From contig NZ_BMSG01000018.1 of NCBI RefSeq assembly GCF_014649035.1, positions 1 to 64,000 on the forward strand: a stretch of 64,000 nt of DNA. The letters run 5' to 3'. Of this stretch, positions 57,829-64,000 are shown piece by piece. A program made the translations under genes and the position numbers. Position 1 is the first letter of the stretch. Each line of letters opens with the position of its first letter. The notes under the pieces were generated by a model. The model was given only the letters and a program-made list of their open reading frames with translations. It searched no databases and was not told where the DNA came from. The stretch is from Streptomyces sindenensis (GTDB lineage Bacteria > Actinomycetota > Actinomycetes > Streptomycetales > Streptomycetaceae).

Positions 57829-58116
57829 GCCCGGCCCCTCTCTGGTGCAGCCGGGGGTCGTGCCACCCGGCGTCCCCGGGCCTCCCCGGTCGCTCCGGCC
57901 TTCCCGGAGTCCCGGTGTCCCGGCGGAGCAAGAACGTACCTGCTGTGACGAGCCGCACACACAGCGTTTCGTTGCGAAACCGGTCATACCGCCCGTGATC
58001 CGCCATGAACTGCCACCCTTTGCGGCGGTGTGAGCCCGTAGCCCTTGACGCGCCCGCGCGTTGGTCCCTGTGGAGACGGAGTGTGGCTCCGTTCGGCGAT
58101 GAGAGGAGGGGTTCCC

Positions 58117-58527
58117 TTGTTGCACCTCGGCAGGGAGACCGGCTCACGGACGACCGCGACGACCCCCGCCCCGGCGGGCCCGCCCCTGGACCTCGTCACG
58201 GTCCCGGCCCGGCAGGGCCTCGAAGCCGTCGACATCCTCCGCCGCGGCGGATACCAGGAGGCCGTCGGCCCGGTCCTGCACGACGGGACCTGCGACACCC
58301 TCGGCTTCCTCGTACCGCCGGGCACCGCCGACGGCTGGGACGTACCCGGCAGCGCCTGTACGCGGACCGACGGCCGCGGGCTGCGCGTCCCCGCCGAGCC
58401 GCCGGTCTCCGGATCCGGCTGGCTGCTCCCGCCCGCCGAGGACGCCCCGGTCACCGATCCGGCCGTGCTGCGCGCCGCCCTCGACCAGGCCGCCCGGCTG
58501 ATCAGGGCGGCCGACAGCTGCCGCTGA
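58117..58527 (+). CDS. hypothetical protein with TTG start
   Basis: This protein of about 136 aa is preceded by a very strong GAGGAGGGG (58103-58111). Two consecutive in-frame TTG codons (58117, 58120) are the best starts; an ATG at 58099 lacks a ribosome site and contains this Shine-Dalgarno. The protein is soluble, with LDLVTVPARQGLEAVDILRR, a GFLVPPGTADGWDVPGS segment and a C-terminal LRAALDQAARLIRAA helix. It contains three Cys. No family is recognised. It is divergent from the XRE-TPR regulator. Confidence 0.65.
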   Translation: MLHLGRETGSRTTATTPAPAGPPLDLVTVPARQGLEAVDILRRGGYQEAVGPVLHDGTCDTLGFLVPPGTADGWDVPGSACTRTDGRGLRVPAEPPVSGSGWLLPPAEDAPVTDPAVLRAALDQAARLIRAADSCR

Positions 58528-58614
58528 GCCCATAATGGCCGGACGGGCGGAACACCTCCGCGCGTCTCCGCCAGGCCGGCGACCCCGGGCCCCCACCAGC
58601 AAGGACCAGCGAAC

Positions 58615-59577
58615 GTGGCACGTCGAGGAACGCCGGGCCGGGGCAGGGGGAAGGGCGCGGACAAGGCCGCCACCGGGAGCGCGAAGGCCAAGGGGCGCCA
58701 GGAACGCCCGGGTTCCGGGCGCGGTGCGGGCCGGGGCGAGCGCGAAGCCGTCTCCCGGCCGGTCGGCGGCGGCGTCGCCGAGCTCCGTCCAGACCGCGAG
58801 CGCCCGCGCGGCTGGACGCTCCTGATCGACAACGCCCCGCAGTCCCACGTCGACCTCGACGACCCCACGCACCTCTCGTTCGCCTACCAGCGCCGCCTGG
58901 GCCACATCATCGACCTCGCCGCGCCCCCGCTCCAGCCGCTGCACGTCCTGCACCTGGGCGGCGGCGCGTTCACCCTCGCCCGGTACACCGCCGCCACCCG
59001 GCCCCGCTCCACCCAGCAGATCGTCGAACTCGACGCGCCCCTCGTCCAGTTCGTCCGCGACCACCTGCCGCTGGACCCCCAGGCCCGGGTCCGGGTCCGG
59101 GCGGCCGACGCCCGCGAAGGGCTCGGCAGATTCCCCGGCGGCTGGGCCGACCTGGTCATCGCGGACGTGTTCGGCGGGGCCCGCACCCCCGCCCACCTCA
59201 CCTCCGCCGAATTCCTCGGCGAGGTGCGCCGGGTGCTGAAACCCGACGGGTGCTACGCCGCCAACCTCGCCGACGGGCCCCCGCTCGCCCATCTGCGCGG
59301 CCAGGTCGCCACCGCCGCCGCCGTCTTCCCCGAACTGGCCCTGGCCGCCGACCCGGTGGTGTGGCGGGGCCGCCGCTTCGGCAACGCGGTCCTCCTCGCC
59401 TCCGCCCTGCCGCTCCCGGTCGCGGAGTTCACCCGGCGGGTGGCGAGCGATCCGCACCCCGGCCGGGTCGAACACGGCCGCGCGCTGACCGACTTCACCG
59501 GCGGCGCGGCCGTCGTCACCGACGCGGCGGCCAAGCCCTCGCCCGCGCCCCCGCCGTCGGTCTTCGAGAACCCCTGA
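58615..59577 (+). CDS. spermidine synthase-like methyltransferase-fold protein
   Basis: This 320-aa protein starts at a GTG behind AAGGACC. The first about 60 residues are basic and disordered. The rest is a Rossmann-type class I fold related to spermidine synthases: VDLDDPTHLSFAYQRRLGHI, LHLGGGAFTLARYTAA (cofactor loop), IVELDAPLVQFVRDHL and WADLVIADVFGGARTPAHLTSAEFL. Such stand-alone proteins are often annotated as fused-type spermidine synthase. Whether it makes polyamines is unknown. The gene ends 15 nt from the convergent next gene. Confidence 0.85.
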   Translation: MARRGTPGRGRGKGADKAATGSAKAKGRQERPGSGRGAGRGEREAVSRPVGGGVAELRPDRERPRGWTLLIDNAPQSHVDLDDPTHLSFAYQRRLGHIIDLAAPPLQPLHVLHLGGGAFTLARYTAATRPRSTQQIVELDAPLVQFVRDHLPLDPQARVRVRAADAREGLGRFPGGWADLVIADVFGGARTPAHLTSAEFLGEVRRVLKPDGCYAANLADGPPLAHLRGQVATAAAVFPELALAADPVVWRGRRFGNAVLLASALPLPVAEFTRRVASDPHPGRVEHGRALTDFTGGAAVVTDAAAKPSPAPPPSVFENP

Positions 59578-59592
59578 CCGGGCCGCCACGGC

Positions 59593-60156
59593 CTACGGTT
59601 CGACGATCTGCACCGTCGGCGGCGTCCCGTTCCAGGTGCAGAACACCGAATACGTCGTGCCGTTCGTCCCGCCCCCGTCGCTGAAGTCCACCCGGATCCA
59701 GGCGTCGTTCGTCCACACCTGCATCGACCAGCCCGGCTCGGGCGTCGCCGAGACCAGCTTCGCCGACTCGGCGCCCAGCTCGAACACCACCCGGCCGCCG
59801 TCGGTCCGATAGCCCTTCACCCGGCCCGCGGCCTTCGCCGGAGTCGTCCGCGCGGGCGGCTTCGCCGACGGCGTACGCGTCGCGCTCGGGGCCGATTTCG
59901 AGGGGCCTGCGCCGCCGGTGCTCGGCGAGGCGGAGGCGGAGGGGGAGGGGGACGTCCGGTGCGTCGAGGAGACGAGCGGTGCCTCGGTGCTCCGCCCGAG
60001 GCGCTGAGGGGCCCCCGCCCCCACCGAGATCGGCACGGCGCGGGGCGGGTCGTACGCCGTCCCCGTCATGACCGTGTGCACACCCCACCACGAGAGCGTG
60101 ACCGCCGCGCCGGTGGCGAGCGTCCACGCCAGCGCGTGTACGAGTCCTCGTTGCAT
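59593..60156 (-). CDS. secreted or anchored hypothetical protein
   Basis: This 187-aa protein has an N-terminal hydrophobic segment (about residues 8-30, LVHALAWTLATGAAVTLSWWGV) acting as signal or anchor. A long Ser/Pro/Thr/Ala-rich linker (about 55-105) and a C-terminal extracellular beta domain (about 110-187, GWSMQVWTNDAWIRVDFSD, then SVFCTWN) follow. The ATG at 60156 is chosen because AGGATG lies about 8 nt upstream. It is divergent from the response regulator and could be its target. Confidence 0.7.
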   Translation of the reverse strand: MQRGLVHALAWTLATGAAVTLSWWGVHTVMTGTAYDPPRAVPISVGAGAPQRLGRSTEAPLVSSTHRTSPSPSASASPSTGGAGPSKSAPSATRTPSAKPPARTTPAKAAGRVKGYRTDGGRVVFELGAESAKLVSATPEPGWSMQVWTNDAWIRVDFSDGGGTNGTTYSVFCTWNGTPPTVQIVEP

Positions 60157-60366
60157 CGGGCACATCCTGCACCACCCGGCCCGCTCCTGGAACCGCACGG
60201 TCCGCTCCGGCCCCCCCGGCAGGCCCGGCACGGACCGCCTCGAATGTGACGGCCAGGTGCACGGCGGTGGCGGCTCCCAGATCGGTCGCGCCGACGGGGC
60301 AAACGCCCTTCTCCGGCCTTTGCGGAGGATTCCGACGGGGCCGGGACCGGGCCCCTCGCCATGGCG

Positions 60367-60372
60367 TACGGT
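60367..60372 (+). promoter_or_regulatory. -10-like box for a leaderless response-regulator mRNA
   Basis: TACGGT ends 7 nt before the ATG at 60380 and no ribosome site is present between them. This would place the transcript start at or next to the ATG. Confidence 0.4.
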
Positions 60373-60379
60373 GCCGCCC

Positions 60380-61111
60380 ATGGCAAGTGTGCTCGTGGTC
60401 GAGGACGACCAGTTCGTACGTTCCGCCCTCATCCGGCACCTCAGTGAGGCCTCCCACACCGTACGGAGCGTGGGCACCGCGCTCGAAGCGCTGCGCGAGG
60501 TCGCGCACTTCCGCTTCGACGTGGTCATCCTCGACCTCGGGCTGCCCGATCTGGACGGGGCGGAGGCGCTGAAGATGCTGCGGTCCATCACCGACGTCCC
60601 CGTCATCATCGCCACCGCCCGGGACGACGAGAGCGAGATCGTCCGGCTCCTCAACGACGGCGCCGACGACTACCTGACGAAACCGTTCTCCGTCGAACAC
60701 CTCTCCGCCCGGATGGCCGCCGTGCTCCGCCGCTCGCGCGCCGCCGGGAGCGAGGCGCCGCCGCCCCGGATCATCCGCGTCGGCGGGCTCTCCATCGACC
60801 CGCTGCGCCGCAGCGCCGAACTGGACGGGGCCGAACTCGACCTGACCCGGCGCGAGTTCGACCTGCTCACCTTCCTGGCCGGGCGGCCCGGCGTGGTCGT
60901 CGCCCGCAAGGAGCTGCTGGCCGAGGTGTGGCAGCAGTCCTACGGCGACGACCAGACCATCGACGTCCATCTCTCCTGGCTGCGCCGCAAGCTCGGCGAG
61001 ACCGCCGCCCGCCCGCGCTACCTGCACACCCTGCGCGGCGTCGGCGTGAAACTCCAGCCGCCGGCCGACGCCCCGGACGCCGGTGCGCCGGCCGCGGAGC
61101 CGCCCGCATGA
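60380..61111 (+). CDS. OmpR-family response regulator
   Basis: This 243-aa regulator has a receiver domain (residues 1-118) with the acidic pair EDD (8-10), phospho-acceptor in VVILDLGLPD (about D53) and switch residues TARDD and TKPF. A winged-helix output domain (about 135-230) has LTRREFDLLTFLAGRPG and RRKLGETAARPRYLHTLRGVGVKL. It is followed by a histidine kinase gene whose ATG overlaps its stop (ATGA). Confidence 0.92.
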   Translation: MASVLVVEDDQFVRSALIRHLSEASHTVRSVGTALEALREVAHFRFDVVILDLGLPDLDGAEALKMLRSITDVPVIIATARDDESEIVRLLNDGADDYLTKPFSVEHLSARMAAVLRRSRAAGSEAPPPRIIRVGGLSIDPLRRSAELDGAELDLTRREFDLLTFLAGRPGVVVARKELLAEVWQQSYGDDQTIDVHLSWLRRKLGETAARPRYLHTLRGVGVKLQPPADAPDAGAPAAEPPA

Positions 61112-62565
61112 GATGGGCCCTGGTCAAGGTCTGCCTGGCGGTCACCGCGATGGTCGTCATCGCCTTCGCCGTACCGCTCGGACTCGTCATCCGGGAGATG
61201 GCCGGCGACCGGGCCCTCTCCGACGCCGAACGCCAGGCCGGGACGATCGCCCCGACCCTCTCCATCACCACCGATCGCGAGGAGCTGACCCGGGCCGTCC
61301 TGTCCACCGAACCGGGCGACCGGGGCCACCTCGCCGTCCACGTCCCGGCCCCCGGGAAGGCGGCGGACGGAACCGGGGGCGAGGCGCTGGACATCGGCAC
61401 CCGGCGCGCCACCCCCAAGGACGTCGAGACCGTGCGCAAGGCCGGGCGCGCCTCCCTCACCGAGGTCACCGGCGGGTTCGCGCTCCTCCAGCCGACCGCG
61501 CTGAGCACCGGCGAGATCGCCGTCGTCGAGGTGTTCGTCCCCGAGGGCGAGGTCTCCAACGGGGTCGCCACCGCCTGGCTGATGCTGGCGGGCGTCGGCG
61601 TCGCGCTGATCGTCGGCTCCGTCGCGGTCGCCGACCGGCTCGGCGTACGCATGGTGCAGCCCGCCCAGCGCCTCGCCGGGGCCGCCCAGGACCTGGGGGA
61701 GGGGCGCCTCGGCACCCGGGTCCCCGAGGAGGGGCCCACCGAACTGCGGTCCGCCGCCGTCGCGTTCAACTCCATGGCCGACCAGGTCGTCCAGCTCCTG
61801 GCCAACGAACGCGAGCTGGCCGCCGACCTCTCGCACCGGCTGCGCACCCCGCTCACCGTGCTCCGGCTGAACGCCGCGTCCCTCGGCGAGGGACCGGCGG
61901 CCGAACAGACCCGGGCGGCGGTCCAGCAGTTGGAGCACGAGGTCGACACGATCATCCGCACCGCCCGCGAACAGCGCCCACAGACCCAGGGCGGGCAGGC
62001 GGAGGCGGGCTGCGACGCCTCCGAGGTGATCCGCGAACGCATGGGCTTCTGGTCGGCGCTCGCCGAGGACGAGGGGCGCGAGGTGCGCCTCGCGGGAGTC
62101 GGCCGTACGGTACGCATCCCCGTCGCCCGGACCGAACTGGCGGCCGCGCTCGACGCGTTGCTCGGCAACGTCTTCCGCCACACCCCCGAGGGCACCGCCT
62201 TCGCCGTCGACGTCCACCACAGCGGCGACGCGGTCATCGTCCTCGTCTCCGACGCCGGCCCGGGGATCGACGACCCGAAGGCGGCCCTGGCCCGGGGCGC
62301 CAGCGGGCGCACCGGGGCGAGCGGCTCCGTCGGCTCCACCGGCCTCGGCCTGGACATCGTGCGCCGGGTCGCCGAGTCCACCGGCGGCGACCTGCGCATC
62401 GGCCGGTCCGTCCTCGGCGGCACCGAGGTCCGGATCTGGATCGGCCTGCACGGCAACCGTCCCGAGCGCGGCCGGCGTGGCCACGGCCGCCGGGTGGGCC
62501 GCCGGATCGGGTGGCGGGGGCGGAAGGGGGCCCGGACCACGACCGGTCCGGGGGCCCAGCATTAA
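61108..62565 (+). CDS. sensor histidine kinase
   Basis: This 485-aa kinase pairs with the upstream regulator. A first membrane span (about residues 7-28), an extracellular sensor region of about 120 residues and a second span (about 157-178) precede a HAMP domain (about 178-232). The phospho-acceptor is in DLSHRLRTPL (H about 246). The ATPase domain has LLGNVFRHTPEG (N-box), DAGPGIDDP (G1) and GSTGLGLDIVRRV (G2). The C-terminal 30 residues are a basic Arg/Gly-rich tail, unusual for the family. The signal is unknown. Confidence 0.92.
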   Translation: MRWALVKVCLAVTAMVVIAFAVPLGLVIREMAGDRALSDAERQAGTIAPTLSITTDREELTRAVLSTEPGDRGHLAVHVPAPGKAADGTGGEALDIGTRRATPKDVETVRKAGRASLTEVTGGFALLQPTALSTGEIAVVEVFVPEGEVSNGVATAWLMLAGVGVALIVGSVAVADRLGVRMVQPAQRLAGAAQDLGEGRLGTRVPEEGPTELRSAAVAFNSMADQVVQLLANERELAADLSHRLRTPLTVLRLNAASLGEGPAAEQTRAAVQQLEHEVDTIIRTAREQRPQTQGGQAEAGCDASEVIRERMGFWSALAEDEGREVRLAGVGRTVRIPVARTELAAALDALLGNVFRHTPEGTAFAVDVHHSGDAVIVLVSDAGPGIDDPKAALARGASGRTGASGSVGSTGLGLDIVRRVAESTGGDLRIGRSVLGGTEVRIWIGLHGNRPERGRRGHGRRVGRRIGWRGRKGARTTTGPGAQH

Positions 62566-62919
62566 CCGGCTCCGATGCGTTCCTTAAGCGGAACCTAAGA
62601 ACACCCACCCCTGTCCGTAACGCCCGCTTCGCCCGTTGCGCAGGCGCTAGCGTTCTTCCTGAAGCAACCCCGGGAAGTCGTCGAACCCCCACCTCCCCCG
62701 GGGCCCCCACGTCGGCCCCCGCCGCCACCGTTCGCCCCGGTGGCGGCGGGGACACCGGCTCCCCGACCGCCGTACCGGACAGGCAGCCCCCACCTCGGTA
62801 CCGAACCTCCACACCCCCACCTCCGTACCGAACCCGCACACCCCCCACCGCGCGTCCCGGCCGGACCCCACCCCACCTCCGGCCGGGACGCGTTCCGCCC
62901 CGCGCACGACGAGGCGTCC
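62566..62919. other. intergenic region with terminator and short repeat
   Basis: No gene is seen in these 354 nt. They hold a terminator hairpin (62717-62751) between convergent genes and a 27-bp imperfect direct repeat (starting 62787 and 62814, containing CCCCCACCTC and GTACCGAAC). Near 62580-62600 CTTAAG and CCTAAG form a short direct repeat of unknown meaning. Confidence 0.5.
62717..62751. terminator. bidirectional terminator between kinase and decarboxylase genes
   Basis: CCCCGCCGCCACCG (62717-62730) and its exact complement (62738-62751) form a 14-bp stem with a 7-nt loop between two convergent genes. Confidence 0.65.
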
Positions 62920-64000
62920 TCAGACGCCGGACGGGCCGGCGGTGCCACCCGCCCGCCACTCCTGCGCGTACGCGTCGAAGATCGCCCGCAGATGGTGGCC
63001 GATCTTCAGATAGTCCAGGTCGTCCAGGTTGGCCAGCGACACCCGTACCGACCACTGAGGCCCGTCGAAGCCGCCGCCGTTGAGCAGGACGACCGAGGTC
63101 TGCTCGGCCAGCCGGAACAGCGGGTCGACCGGCTCGTAGTTCCGCTCCAGGAATTCGGCGAACGCCTTTCCGTGGACCCGCTCCGCCTCGGCCAGCAGAT
63201 CCAGCTCGATGTAGTACGCCGCCCGCTTCGGATCCTCCGAGATCTTCATGTGCGCGCCCTCCAGCAGGAGTTCGAGCCGCTGCCGCACGATCGCCCGGAT
63301 CCGGTGCTTGTATTCCTGCCCCTCGTCCAGCATGTCGAAGAGCGAGAACAGCGCCATCATCACCTGCTGCGGCAGGGAGAGCCCCGCCGTGTGGTTCAGC
63401 GCCACCTGCCGGGAGTCCGCCACCATCCGGTCGATGAACCGCATCTTCTGCGGCTCCAACGACAGCGAACCGTACCGCCTGTTGAGCTGCTCCTTCTGCT
63501 CCCGGTCCTGCTCGGCCAGCATCGCGTCGATCACGTTGTCGTCGTGCAGCGCGATCACCCCGAGCCGCCAGCCGGTCGCCCCGTAGTGCTTGGAGTAGGA
63601 GTAGACGAGGAGGGTGTTGCGCGGCAGGTCGGCCGCGAGCGAGCGGAAGCCCTCGACGAACGTCCCGTACACGTCGTCGGTCACGACGATCAGGTCGGGG
63701 TTGTGCTCGCTCACGACGGACACGATCTGCTCGGAGACCCGTGAGGAGAGCGCCAGCGAGGGCGGGTTGCTCGGATTCACGCAGCAGACCAGCTTGACCG
63801 AGGGGTCCGCGAGCTTCGCGATCTCCTCCTCCGGGTAGCGCCACTGCCGCACCCCGGTCTCGGTGAACAGGCTCGCCTCCACGTGCACCACGTCGAAGTC
63901 GTACGTGTCCAGCTCGGGGATCTCCAGGTACGGGGTGAACACCGGCACCATCAGGGCGATCCGGTCGCCCTTCTCCAGGATCCCGTTCTTCATCAGCGAG
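62920..64000 (-). CDS. aspartate 4-decarboxylase / aspartate aminotransferase, 5' end outside window
   Basis: The C-terminal about 360 residues of a PLP fold-type I enzyme are present and the start lies beyond 64000. Motifs match bifunctional aspartate transaminase/aspartate 4-decarboxylase (normally about 540 aa). They include KGDRIALMVPVFTPYLEIPEL, CVNPSNPPSLALSS, IVVTDDVYG, the PLP lysine in VYSYSKHYGATGWRLGVI, and LNHTAGLSLPQQVMMALFSLFDM. The reaction converts aspartate to alanine and CO2. The in-frame Met at 63993 is internal, because homologues extend well upstream and the frame stays open to the window edge. Confidence 0.88.
   Translation of the reverse strand, partial: SLMKNGILEKGDRIALMVPVFTPYLEIPELDTYDFDVVHVEASLFTETGVRQWRYPEEEIAKLADPSVKLVCCVNPSNPPSLALSSRVSEQIVSVVSEHNPDLIVVTDDVYGTFVEGFRSLAADLPRNTLLVYSYSKHYGATGWRLGVIALHDDNVIDAMLAEQDREQKEQLNRRYGSLSLEPQKMRFIDRMVADSRQVALNHTAGLSLPQQVMMALFSLFDMLDEGQEYKHRIRAIVRQRLELLLEGAHMKISEDPKRAAYYIELDLLAEAERVHGKAFAEFLERNYEPVDPLFRLAEQTSVVLLNGGGFDGPQWSVRVSLANLDDLDYLKIGHHLRAIFDAYAQEWRAGGTAGPSGV

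Overview
The window is high-GC actinobacterial chromosome, almost certainly Streptomyces. The signs are GTG and TTG starts behind GGAG-type ribosome sites, XRE/DUF397 regulator pairs, class E and class F sortases, a GlxA/CslA hyphal-tip glycan locus, a CdgA-like c-di-GMP protein and dispersed Streptomyces-type intergenic repeats. From memory, the order cslZ-glxA-cslA-NlpC/P60-SPFH-LPMO, then an Ehu-type transporter, then cdgA matches the S. coelicolor SCO2838 to SCO2817 neighbourhood read backwards. Much of the window is therefore conserved core chromosome, with accessory-looking pieces at the left end and around 50-54.6 kb.

Layout. 0.2-5.5 kb: a small two-gene unit, an XRE/DUF397 pair and a PLD-nuclease/SF2 helicase/DUF3427 protein. 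5.6-14.4 kb: a SEC-C protein, a class E sortase, DUF6412-YidC, an FAH-family hydrolase, a ROK repressor divergent from an oxidoreductase/UPF0303 pair, and a secreted protein with an LARTG sorting signal. 14.5-22.7 kb: a phosphonate-uptake and degradation cluster with a GntR/UTRA regulator, an FAD amine oxidase, a PhnX-like hydrolase, an ABC transporter and a Tat-exported phosphodiesterase. Two of its promoters share an identical 17-bp motif. 22.8-25.1 kb: a HAD-IIA hydrolase, then a secreted protein with a class F sortase.

25.4-35.8 kb: the cell-surface glycan locus (GH6 lipoprotein, copper-radical oxidase, cellulose-synthase-like protein, NlpC/P60, SPFH protein, LPMO). The LPMO is preceded by a perfect DasR-type palindrome. 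35.8-45.1 kb: an acyl-CoA ligase remnant, an IclR regulator, an Ehu-type ABC transporter, a cysteine-free Asp/Glu-racemase-family protein and a luciferase-like monooxygenase. 45.2-50.2 kb: CdgA, an M6-type protease and a prim-pol-like protein. Three identical tRNA-Lys(CTT) genes are scattered on the minus strand at 30.9, 36.2 and 48.9 kb, each with its own promoter and terminator.

50.3-55.5 kb: an overlapping minus-strand operon encoding a PAP2 phosphatase, a RecB-like nuclease with four candidate Fe-S cysteines, a protein I cannot identify and an SF1 helicase. It looks like a Dna2-type machine split over separate genes and is the best candidate here for an undescribed system. 55.7-64 kb: a histidine phosphatase, an XRE-TPR regulator, a spermidine-synthase-like protein, a two-component system and the 3' part of an aspartate 4-decarboxylase gene cut by the window edge.
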